Assembly (NCBI GenBank): GCA_946965045.2
Contig: OX337235.1
Location: 1,565,508-1,629,507, forward strand
Reading direction: 5' to 3'
Length of the DNA stretch: 64,000 nucleotides
Origin: Epithemia pelagica
Taxonomy: Eukaryota; Bacillariophyta; Bacillariophyceae; Surirellales; Surirellaceae
Of this stretch, positions 23,412-32,742 are shown one piece after another. Numbering within the stretch: the stretch's first letter is position 1; each line of letters opens with the position of its first letter. Made by a program: the position numbers and the translations under genes. The notes beneath the pieces are model-generated. The model saw only the letters and a list, made by a program, of their open reading frames with translations. It searched no databases and was not told the origin of the DNA.

Positions 23412-25422
23412 ATGATGTTGTCTCCTACTATGAGGAATCTGTCTGGTTGGTGGGTGTTGTGGCTGAACCTGATGGGTGGGGATCCACTGTTGGTGGTGGG
23501 TGCCAATCGCCACAACAAGGACGAACCATCCGTGGACCACCCACACGAGGAATGGGTGTGTTGTACCACGAATCACAAGGAGGCACATGCTACTACTACG
23601 ACGACCATTACGGACGACTGCGTCTGTCAGGATCGGATGCACACCTTTCCTGGATGGACGTCTCGTCAGCCCTTGCCATCGCCCTGGTATTCGGGTCTGT
23701 TGACGTATGAATTCCAGGACCGTCTCATTCATACGCATTACGTCTTGGTCTTGGCCGAACCGGACCATTCATCCAGCGACGAGGCCACCCGGAACGAGGA
23801 CGACAAGCCCTTGATTTATTGGAGCAATGGCGGTCCCGGTGCCAGTTCCATGTTTGGCTTGTTGACGGAATTGGGACCCTTGGTCTTTAATGACTTGTCG
23901 ACGGAAACAGACGACTATCGCACGACGGGCATTCCGACACCCTTTTACAATCCGCATTCCTGGTCCAAATTGGGACACTTGTTAATCTTTGATGTTCCGG
24001 CTCCGGTAGGCTTTTCCTACTGCGAAGCTACCAATAGTAGTACGCCGTCGTCCTTGGACGATTCGAGTACGACTCTACAAGATACGCCCTTGGTCGATTG
24101 TGCCGGCTTGGCCTGGACGGATGAATTGGCGGCCGCCAATACCATGGCCGCCTTGCAAGCCTTTTATGAAAAATACCCGGCATTGCAGTCAACAGACTTG
24201 TACTTGACGGGAGAATCCTATGCCGGCATTTACATTCCCACGTTTGCGCGAGAAATTTTGCGCTTCAACCACAAGCAACCGGAGGGTAGTAGTACCCTGA
24301 TTCCCCTCAAAGGCTTTGCCGTAGGCGATGGATGTTTGGGAACCGAGACGGGTATTTGTGGAAACATTGAAGACGAAGATGCCTTTGATTTTTGGTACGT
24401 TTTGTTCTTGGCCGGACACAATCAAATTCCTCTCAATACCTTTCAAGAGGTCATGAGAGCTTGTCAACCCTTTCATCAAAACCAAGAAGCATTGGAAGAC
24501 ACGGACGTGTGTCGGGCAGCCGTAGCCAAGGTCAAGAAGCAAATGGGTGGCGTCTACGCGTATGGATTGTATGATGAATGTACTTACCGCAATGGGTTGG
24601 CACAAACGGCGTCTCAGCTCTTGTCGGGGCAGCAACCGTCCACAAACAAGGACGAAAGGATGCTACAAGGTGGTTTGAACGACTATCAATGTGGAGGCGA
24701 TGTACGTGTATAGGAAAACGTGTTGGTGGTGTGACAAAAGGCACGAGTTTGTGGAACTGTCTCTGACACTTGCGTCGTCTCTCCTTGCTTTCTTTTTGAC
24801 GAAAATGTTTCCATCCACACAGTTGGTCTTGGGACAATACATGAAACTCGATGTGGTACGAGAGGCTTTTCATGTGGGCGATGTGGACTATTATGAAACG
24901 GACAATGCCCAAGGCATGGCCTATACCCCCACCGAACCTGATTTGACAACCTTTTATCGCGATGTGGCCGTCAATTATCCGAACGTTTCCGTCTTGGTGT
25001 ACAATGGCGACACGGATCCGGCCATTACCAGTTTTGCCGCACAAAATTGGACCTCTCATTTGGGATTGACGGCGCTGCAAGAATGGCGACCCTGGACGGT
25101 CGATGCCTGTCGTGGCATGGGTGGCTATGTGACACGGTATCAAGGAGGATTGGATTTTGTCACCATTCGTGGCTCCGGTCATATGGTTCCGGCCATGAAA
25201 CCAGTCGCCGCCTTTGTCATGTTGCAATCGTGGTTGCACGGACAAGATTATCCACCCTATGTCGGCAATTGCACGGCGCCGCCGCCGACGATCACCACCA
25301 CCAGTAGCACGACTGCTACCCCCACCAATCCAGAGTCTTCTGCTGCTGCTGCAGGAAGGGACAAGGAGAAGCAGCAAGAAGCCAAGGTCGAACCCAAGCA
25401 ATATGTGCGGGTGGCAAAATAG
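23412..25422 (+). CDS. Serine carboxypeptidase (peptidase S10)
   Basis: Removes C-terminal residues from peptides in secretory or vacuolar compartments. Two exons, 23412-24701 and 24823-25422 (GT-AG, phase 0), give 629 residues. The N-terminus has a hydrophobic stretch after NLSG (WWVLWLNLMGG) that could be a signal peptide; a start at 23427 is an alternative. Family motifs appear in order: PLIYWSNGGPGASSM (oxyanion region), FDVPAPVGFSY, the nucleophile block LTGESYAGIYIP with S269, CGG at the exon junction, YNGDTDPAI for the aspartate, and GSGHMVPAMKP for the histidine, so the triad is complete. The C-terminal ~45 residues are a Thr/Ser/Ala-rich, then charged tail (EPKQYVRVAK) outside the catalytic domain. 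A copy of this tail lies at 26.9-27.2 kb. Confidence 0.93.
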
Positions 25423-25715
25423 ATCCAGTTACAGAAACTCAAGTCCAAAGACTATCACAACCATGACTAATAGTCAACAATATTTCATGCTTTGTTTTCT
25501 TTCATTTCGTGTGCGAGTAAGGTAGTCACGTAGTTTACGATACACGCGCGACCAGAACTCGCCCACGCCAGGAAGTACCCGGAAAAGATTCGACAATGAA
25601 CGAGATTTTTCCACGTTGCATTTGTTGAAAGGGAATTCCTTAACAACGCAACCAGGGCCTCTGTCATGGAAGTTACATGAGAAACTGCAAGGAAAAACGT
25701 CAAGTCTGTTGAACA

Positions 25716-26713
25716 ATGAACCTCGCTGCCTACCTGCAAAGGATTGGTCTTGACTCCACAACGCCACAAATTGAGGGCCAACAAGCAGATCTGCCGCTCT
25801 TGACCCGCATCATGGAAGCTCACACTCGGGCCATTTGCTTTGAAAATTGTGATATTGTTCTGGGCAAAACAATCTCCATGGAAGCACACGATGTGGAACA
25901 AAAGTTGGTCCATGATAACCGTGGCGGATACTGCTTTGAACAAAATACGCTGCTCCAAGCGGCTCTGGAAGAACTGGGCTTTTCTGTGACACCACTTCTT
26001 TGTCGTGTGCTTTGGCGCCATCCCCAAGATCAAGTCCTCAACAGAGATGTTCCACATCAATCAACTTTCACACACATGTCCCTCAAGGTGAGAATACCTT
26101 CCACGGATGCCAATACCGGCGACTCTAAAGACGACCATCATTCTTATTTGGCCGATGTGGGCTTTGCCAACATTAATAGTCGAGCACCAATCAAAATGTG
26201 CCATTCGGATCCACAAACCTCCCGGAAGGCCAGTATCGGATTGTGGAAGGCAAAAGGGAATACGATACGTTGCAGTTGTTAGTGGATGTAAAAGAGTCGG
26301 ATGCACTTGATGGAGTAGATACCATCATACCACCCGGCGGTGACAACGTACAAAAGCGGTGGCGTTCCTTGTACATTTGGAGGCGCGACGAAGTAGCGGA
26401 GCCCTCAGACTTGGAATGCGCCAACTGGTACATGTGCACCTACCCCACAGCTCGTTTTACCTCGACGTTTTTCGTTTCTCGTATGATTCTACCACCAAGG
26501 AGTGCAGTGACTCGTAATCAGGATGACGAGCGTCATCATATCCTGAATGACACGTATGTTGTTCGCAAAGGATACGGCTCGAGCAGTGTCGTCGAAACAC
26601 AGCCAATCCACGACAAAGCACAACTACTACACATCTTGGAGACTGTATTTGATCTTTGCTTTTCAAGAGATGAAGAATCACATCAAGGGTTGGATAAATT
26701 CTTGTGCGAATGA
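25716..26713 (+). pseudogene. Arylamine N-acetyltransferase, apparent frameshift
   Basis: NAT enzymes transfer acetyl from acetyl-CoA to arylamines and hydrazines in the cytosol. The first frame (25716 to about 26196) carries the Cys-His-Asp triad: DNRGGYCFEQN with C73, THMSLKV with H120 and YLADVGF with D147, all at the usual spacing. The reading then continues in another frame as PFGSTNLPEGQYRIVEG through YIWRRDE to the stop at 26711-26713. The switch lies at about 26191-26198, beside an AAAA run, and needs a one-base change. No intron restores the frame. Total length would be about 330 residues, slightly longer than the usual 280-300. It is either a recent pseudogene, a sequencing or assembly indel at the A run, or an allele-level defect. 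All catalytic residues are upstream of the break. Confidence 0.85.
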
Positions 26714-26909
26714 AGGCTTCTGATGGTAGACTTGATATCAATTCTGCTGCTGCTTATGGGGAACGTGGAATTTGAATACTGGGAAGACTTCCAATTTTCA
26801 AACTGTCGAAGTTCCTAGCCGCTCATCGTTGCTTCATTGCCATCTCTGATTCTTGAGAGGCATGGTTTCTGACCCAACGACTGAATCATTGTTATTTGAA
26901 AATGTGGAA

Positions 26910-27190
26910 GAGCACAACCCACACCAAACCACCACCAGCAGCATGACTGCTACCGGCACCAGAGTCTGCTGCTGCTGGAAGGGACAACGAGAAGCAGACG
27001 TCCAACCCAAGCAATATGGGCGTGTGGCAAAATGAGAACCTATTAGAGAAAACGTGTCGCACACGTCCATAGACAATAACAACCATGACTTGTAGTCATA
27101 CTATTCCATTCTTTGGTTTTCTTTCAGTTTCACTTTGTGCGCGACTACGTGTAAGTGTAAGACGTAGTTTGTGCCGCAGCCATCTCGTTC
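26910..27190 (+). repeat. Duplicated 3' end of the carboxypeptidase gene
   Basis: The plus frame ending at 27035 reads TTTSSMTATGTR, then GQREADVQPKQYGRVAK and a stop. It is clearly related to the end of the carboxypeptidase (TTTSSTTATPT, then KVEPKQYVRVAK and a stop at 25422). The match continues past the stop into the 3' flank: both contain ACAACCATGACT, TAGTCA, TTTTCTTTCA and TTTGTGCG or TTCGTGTGCG with a following CGTAGTTT. Only the last exon's tail plus flank was copied, so it cannot make a peptidase. It lies just beyond the N-acetyltransferase. The rest of the interval 26714-27400 shows nothing. Confidence 0.85.
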
Positions 27191-27400
27191 CCACTGCTCG
27201 CTTGTTGACAAGAGTCTTGCGTACCCAGCCATAGAGAGTGAACTCGACGATGCAGGTTCGTGTTCGAGTCGTTTCGTATCGGGCAAGGCCAATCACACAA
27301 GGAAGCATCTCTTGTCTGTTGTACACTTCAAAGATGACAAGCACTATACTCGTGACCCGTCCGTCCACAGTATAATCAAGCTTGAAAATCCATCCATCAA

Positions 27401-29377
27401 TCAATCAATCAGCCATTCATTTTCCACAAGATCTCTCTCCCGTTGTTTGGTCGAAGCGGACTTGGATTGGGTGGGTTTTTGGACGGACCGTTTCCTTGGA
27501 GTGCCGTCCTTGTTGAGTCGCGGACGGTCCTGGCTCTGGTTGTGATTCGGAACGACTGCCGTAGTCGTCGTCGTCATTGTTGTTGTTGTTGTGTCATGAG
27601 GAATGGGTGGTTGAATGGGATAGGTAATCCATCGCAAGTTTGCCGTTCCGACTTGCAAGGGTACACTGGCAGTTCGTCGCAATTGCAAATGTTTGGTCAA
27701 GGCGGCATTGCCCGACAAGACATGCGCCACGGTATTGGGAGGACAAGTGCTTTTCAAAAAGAATCTCAAGGATTCCCAGGAATCCTCCACGTCCTCGGTC
27801 AAGCGGACATTCCAGGGAGGATTGCATACAACGGTCCATGGCACGGACGACCAGGCATGGTTGTTGTTGTCTTCGTCGTCGTCCAGTGTCGTCAAAAAGT
27901 CTTGACAATCCGAGTGTGTCACCTGGACCAAATCCGAGACACTGGCGCGATCCAAAGCTTCTTGCAACAAATCCAAGGATCCGGGATGAATGTCATTGGC
28001 TAACAATACCACGGGCGGACACGTGACGATGCTTGGTGTCGACATTGATTCGTCGTCGTCTTGTCGGACCATTAGGGGCGTTCGCATCCAGTGCAATCCA
28101 TTCTTGGCTTGGTGTGTGGCATCCACAAGCAATTCTTTCCAACGACTTTGAACATGGTGCTTGTTGTCGTGTTTCCATCGCGTAATGGGTGGATATTGAT
28201 GAACGGATTGCGGTTGCATGCCACATTTGAGCCGCAATACATGGGGTGCCACATTAGCCGCCACAAACAAGGCTTCCAAGACCAAGGAACCCGAACCGGC
28301 CATGGGATCGACCAATACCAAGGCACGGGTCATGGATGCTACGGTTGTCGTTGACGTTGTCGTCGTGGTTTGTTGGTAGTGTTGTTGACACTGCTCGGGC
28401 CATCCAGCCTCGACAAGCAATCCGGCCGCCAAGGATTCCTTGAGAGCCGCCTTGTGAATGGCCGAAGAGGACGATCGATATCCTCGGCGATGAAGACTGC
28501 CCATATGAATTTGACGATACAAGGATAATTGGGCGACGCGATCCGCACCATTGTTGTTGTCCTTGTTGGGAGAAGAACCCGACATGGATTTGGGCGGTGG
28601 TATTCCTCGCAAGACAGCCACGAGGGGCACATCGGGATTGGTCGTATCAATCGAGGGTCGATCGCCTCGCTTGTCTCGTACGGCATCACAGAGCGCCGCC
28701 TTGATGGTCAAGGCAGTATAATGGGAATGATTAATGTCGGCAGGAATCCGTGTGGGATTGTTGAGAATGGTATCGACAATACACAAGGTCAACAATCCAC
28801 CTCGACCATTGCCCAACACATGTGCCACAGGAATGCGTTGCCGACAAAAGTCATACACATCATCACGGGTTTGCAAGGTAGGATCCGATTCGCACAGGAA
28901 TTCCATAATTTTGTGAGGAATCCGAGCCCAAATCAACATGGTCAAGACGGTAGACAAGGTGGCTTGGAAGCGACAGGCCGCATTGCCCGTCGTTTCTACG
29001 GCATGGGCTCCCAAAGTATACAATTCTTTCGACAAGGTCTTGGACAAGCCTGGAATGCAAGTGGCAACATAGACATGGAGTTCTTCTTCGTCGTCGTCCT
29101 CCTCCTCCTCCTCATTGTTGTCATAATTGTTTGGATCGTAGGCAGAGGAGTATCCTCGTGACGACGACAATCTTGTGATTGTGGTAGAACTGGAAGGGAA
29201 GTGACAACGACTTAATGATGTCTGTTTCCTCCGTAGAGATGGTCGCGTCGTTGTTGTTGGTGGTGCTGCTGTATATGATGAATGTATCCATCCTTGGCAC
29301 GTATTCAGGATACAAATCCAGAGCAGTATTTGTACATGTCGTATCCTCATGAAACTAGAAGCATTGGATTGTTTCAT
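27401..29377 (-). CDS. THUMP/RlmL-type RNA methyltransferase, likely organellar
   Basis: 658 residues, intronless. The N-terminus starts with a hydrophobic signal-like helix (VQILLWICILNTCQGW) followed by a Ser/Thr/Arg-rich stretch, compatible with a bipartite plastid-targeting leader of diatoms (inference). An acidic linker precedes the THUMP-like RNA-binding part, VYVATCIPGLSKTLSKEL, where the family consensus is close to 'ATC..GLE..L..EL'. The Rossmann methyltransferase part has LVDPMAGSGSLVLEAL (SAM-binding loop), LANDIHPGSLDLL and VVCNPPWNVRL, the NPP(Y/W) motif of N-methyltransferases acting on guanine or adenine. The arrangement matches RlmL-like 23S rRNA m2G methyltransferases and related eukaryotic proteins. 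The exact target base cannot be told. The C-terminus is a basic, Thr-rich tail. Confidence 0.85.
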   Translation of the reverse strand: MKQSNASSFMRIRHVQILLWICILNTCQGWIHSSYTAAPPTTTTRPSLRRKQTSLSRCHFPSSSTTITRLSSSRGYSSAYDPNNYDNNEEEEEDDDEEELHVYVATCIPGLSKTLSKELYTLGAHAVETTGNAACRFQATLSTVLTMLIWARIPHKIMEFLCESDPTLQTRDDVYDFCRQRIPVAHVLGNGRGGLLTLCIVDTILNNPTRIPADINHSHYTALTIKAALCDAVRDKRGDRPSIDTTNPDVPLVAVLRGIPPPKSMSGSSPNKDNNNGADRVAQLSLYRQIHMGSLHRRGYRSSSSAIHKAALKESLAAGLLVEAGWPEQCQQHYQQTTTTTSTTTVASMTRALVLVDPMAGSGSLVLEALFVAANVAPHVLRLKCGMQPQSVHQYPPITRWKHDNKHHVQSRWKELLVDATHQAKNGLHWMRTPLMVRQDDDESMSTPSIVTCPPVVLLANDIHPGSLDLLQEALDRASVSDLVQVTHSDCQDFLTTLDDDEDNNNHAWSSVPWTVVCNPPWNVRLTEDVEDSWESLRFFLKSTCPPNTVAHVLSGNAALTKHLQLRRTASVPLQVGTANLRWITYPIQPPIPHDTTTTTMTTTTTAVVPNHNQSQDRPRLNKDGTPRKRSVQKPTQSKSASTKQRERDLVENEWLID

Positions 29378-29879
29378 ACTTTTTTCTCTTCCTCCTTTTC
29401 AGAAAAGTGCGTTTATAGTTCTGAGAAGAAAAGAACAAAGCTAATGCGCGTGATGATGGAGAATCCGTCGACGATCGTCCCTCGAATCTTGTCACGAGTA
29501 CCAACCACTGATCTTTCGTCGGGAAATCAATAAAAATGTCTCGAGAGAGAGAGATTGACAGTTCCGGCTCTGTTGGGTTGTTCTCTTGTTCAGTCTACCT
29601 AGACCGAGAGCACACCATTGGCCATGGCCATTTTTCCATCACAAAATTCGTGGATGCGAATGAGTCGCTTCTTAGTCCATCGTAAGTCGCTTTCGCTTTT
29701 TTACGCCGGCATGCACGCAAGACTGCGAGAAGGTCTCGCGCGCCGCGCGAGGCAATTTCGCAATAGGGCACCATGGTGCCCATTGCCCGTCTCCACCCAA
29801 AGAACTTTACAATGGCACTCTCTCTCTCTCTCTCGGTTTCCCTGGACGCAGTTGAAGTCCTTGCCCTTGAATGGACCAT

Positions 29880-30380
29880 CTTTTCCAGAGCCATTGCCTC
29901 CTCATGATCCCGTTGGTCCAAGCTACGAATCTTGCATCTCTCGAAGCTCGAAGGCACGGTGATTTGACTGGAGATGGGTGGACTCCTGTTTTTTGCCGTG
30001 GGAATGGCGACGACAACCACCAAATGACACGGTCACAGACAATTCGAAAACCAAGCCAATTCACCTCGTTACGTGTCTGCAACAATCCAGAATGGGGTGG
30101 TCCATTGGAATCTATTCTTTTTCTTATCTCCACACGTGGTCGGCCTCTTTGTATTGTCCAATTGGAACCTACCATTCCACGGCATGTCTTTGTTGGGACA
30201 ACAAAACTTGGATCCTTCAAAGAATTGCAATGGAATGGAAATCAACTCTTGGGGGGAGTATTCCCTCCGAGGAACTGGGACATTTGAATGGTGGGTTGGA
30301 AATAATGTTGCTCTTGCACGACAATCAAACCGGCTGAATTGTGCCAATCGTCCTCCAGGACGCTCGATATGTTGACGGTG
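29880..30380 (+). pseudogene. Leucine-rich-repeat protein remnant
   Basis: Plant-type extracellular LRR signatures occur in shifted frames. These are KLGSFKELQWNGNQLLGG (about 30208-30260), SIPSEELGHLNGGLEIMLLL then HDNQTG (about 30254-30335), and, after an in-frame stop, IVPIVLQDARYVDGGL. The family consensus is G.IP.ELG.L..L..L.L..N.LTG.IP. An earlier piece (VQATNLASLEARRHGDLTG, about 29915-29970) may be another repeat. Several stops and a frame change interrupt it, and no kinase or membrane part is seen. It is read as a decayed fragment of an LRR receptor-like or LRR-only gene. Confidence 0.55.
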
Positions 30381-30563
30381 GATTGTAAAGCGGACAACAT
30401 GCATACGTATATGGAGAGAATAGATCAAACAAGGCTACCCCGACATCAATTCGAGAAAGAATATATCTATTGGATGATTTTAACTATCTTGGTGAAAGGA
30501 CGCTCAATCCCCGGAGCCACTCCCTTTTGTTTTTTTAATAAAGAACGTTCACCGCAACCATTT

Positions 30564-31598
30564 TTAAATTTCGGAAGCGGCGACCGCAGCGGACTGGCCC
30601 ACGGATGGTTTGTACACAAAGTTGAAGCTGCAGTCATGAACATGGGCAAAGTTGGGGTTGCCACTGGCACGGAGTTTGAAACACAAAAAGTTTTCAAAGT
30701 CGACATGCAACGTCTTGGCATTCTTGTACGGTACCTGTTGGACGGGACCCGTGGCGGCGACACGACCGACCACAATGGTGACGGCATCCGCATTGGCATT
30801 GCAGCAGCATCGTGGATCGTCATCATCGTAGGGGCAGCACAATCCACAACTGCGTTGCAACCAACCCTCATGGTCACCACCAACAGCAATATCGGCAATG
30901 GTTTCAAAGGACGTAATGGCCAGACCCGACTTGGAGAAGGCGTCACTGTGAGATTCTGTAACAATCTTGTTGAGAAGGTCGCTGTCGGCTGGAGACATTT
31001 CGTTGGCAAGACCAAGCAAGGAAAGTTGAGCTTCCGTGATGGCTTCATTGGCGTATGCCGTTTCGACGGGTCCCTGGCTGTTCAATCCACTGTGTTCCAC
31101 AAAGGAGAAGGAGCAATCCTTGGCACTGGCAAAGTTGGCGAAACCAGACTTGCGGAGACGGTCACACAAATCTTGCTCAAAGGCCTCATGTAGGCTTGCA
31201 ACGTTGGTGGTCTGGGTGGCCCCAAAGGCATCCTTGTAGTATTGGACTTCGACTTGGGCGTTGATAAAGGCTGCTTCTTCATTGTCCTTTTTGTTTTCAG
31301 TTGTCCACCAAAAGGAATCGGCTGGAATGGTCGAAAATCCACGAGCGTCCAAAGTGGCAATTTTTTGCCCAGCCTTGTCCAATCCCAAGGCGTGGTTGTA
31401 CGCGGTGACGGCTTGCTTGGACACGTACTTGACTTCTTGTTCGCTGACCATATCGTGAAGACCTCCAATCACAATGCGGGCATCGTAGGTTTCGGTGGCG
31501 GCACTGTCCAGGAAGCTCCCAATCGCGGAGCGGAGATTAAACTCGGCCGCGGCCGTAGAAGAAAGGAGAGACGCAAAGGCAAGGATAGAGATCTTCAT
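30564..31598 (-). CDS. Secreted protein of unknown function
   Basis: 344 residues, intronless. MKISILAFASLLSSTAAA is a clear signal peptide with an AAA cleavage site. No family recognised. The mature protein contains a module seen twice. DLCDRLRKSGFANFASAKDC (then SFSFVEHSG) lies in the middle, and FLCFKLRASGNPNFAHVHDC (then SFNFVYKPS) lies near the C-terminus. Both follow the pattern LC..LR.SG..NFA...DCSF.FV. Between them is a cysteine-rich patch (CGLCCPYDDDDPRCCC). The paired cysteines suggest disulfides outside the cell or in the secretory lumen. A decayed inverted partial copy is at 22424-22740, so the family has been duplicated locally. Confidence 0.8.
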   Translation of the reverse strand: MKISILAFASLLSSTAAAEFNLRSAIGSFLDSAATETYDARIVIGGLHDMVSEQEVKYVSKQAVTAYNHALGLDKAGQKIATLDARGFSTIPADSFWWTTENKKDNEEAAFINAQVEVQYYKDAFGATQTTNVASLHEAFEQDLCDRLRKSGFANFASAKDCSFSFVEHSGLNSQGPVETAYANEAITEAQLSLLGLANEMSPADSDLLNKIVTESHSDAFSKSGLAITSFETIADIAVGGDHEGWLQRSCGLCCPYDDDDPRCCCNANADAVTIVVGRVAATGPVQQVPYKNAKTLHVDFENFLCFKLRASGNPNFAHVHDCSFNFVYKPSVGQSAAVAASEI

Positions 31599-32742
31599 GT
31601 TTCGTTCGTTCTGCTGTTGTCTTTCAAGTTACCCGTTTTGGATTTGTGGCTTTTGGAAATTGTGAGCTCAATCAATTTGGAGAAGAGAGCTGTTGGCTAG
31701 CGCACTCTTGGTCATAGAGTATGGTACTGTCCGAACGTGGATCTACACATTGTTTGATGGATTGACAGGGTTCTCAACGTGGTGGGATCAGAGTACACGA
31801 TCAAAGGCAACTGCGTTGTTCAAATTTGATGTTTTCATTGGTTGATTAACAATTTAGGTTTCCTTCCTGTGAATTTAAGTGCTGGTAGTGTTCGTCTAGC
31901 TACGGATCCGTAGTTACGATTAACAGAGTGTCTGTTGTGGGTGATGGCGGGATTGGTATCGTTGGATCGAAAGCTGAGGGATGCTATGCTTTCATTGGAT
32001 GATGGCCGTGACTTTCCCCATCTGGTTGGCCGACTACCGATCATTACAATCCCCTTCCCGCACCCAGTACCCAGTCATGCGTTGCGAGGCCGGTTCACGG
32101 ACTGTGTTCTGTATAGTGAGCAGCACTTTTCCTCGACTCCTTGCTCCTACTCTACCCATACGGTAGAGAGGTCCTGATTGGTTCCAGGACGACGCCGGGA
32201 GCGCTATGCGAATACCTGATTGGAGGATAAACAATACATATCACGCATCCCCGGGATGTAAGAGTGCTTTCGATCCGATTGAGACACTGCGGTCTCGTGG
32301 TAACCTCGAGAGAGGGTGTCGATTGAAAACTTTGGCATATATGTATATGATTGGTGGATTAGACTCGTGCACGGGACCAAAGATGTTTCGGTCGCACTAA
32401 TATCTGAACTGCCAGGCACATAGAGGAGGTAGCATTTGGGATTACGCTTTTAGGAGAAGAGGATTCCTAGTGCACCTAGAAGTGTACTCCTAGGAGTCCG
32501 ACGTACAAAATACGCGATCGACTAACACATTGTCAAAAGTCACACACCAAACCACAAATAACCAAAACAAAGATCAGATAGAGAATGTTTCGGGGAAGAC
32601 AAAGAGGCACGTGAATATAGGGGTCGATCCTATTCCAGGGAGGAGCGGCTCGAATACTCTCCTCTCGAACAATTTGACAGCGATTGTTTTAGTCCGAGCT
32701 ACCATGTGCTACGAATATAGGTCTCCTTCTATTAATAGTAGT
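31599..32742. other. Intergenic, no gene recognised
   Basis: No supported gene. A perfect 14-bp palindrome CTACGGATCCGTAG lies at 31900-31913. An imperfect hairpin built from CCTAGTGCAC and GTGTACTCCTAGG lies at about 32478-32506. The region separates two genes that are both on the minus strand. Confidence 0.5.

Noticed and set aside
24532-25401. 289-residue minus-strand frame opposite the carboxypeptidase
   Set aside because: It overlaps the exon with the catalytic Asp and His and the intron of that gene; no domain.
26198-26233. GT...AG pair at the N-acetyltransferase frameshift
   Set aside because: The interval is 36 bases, a multiple of three, so removing it does not change frame. It would also delete conserved residues.
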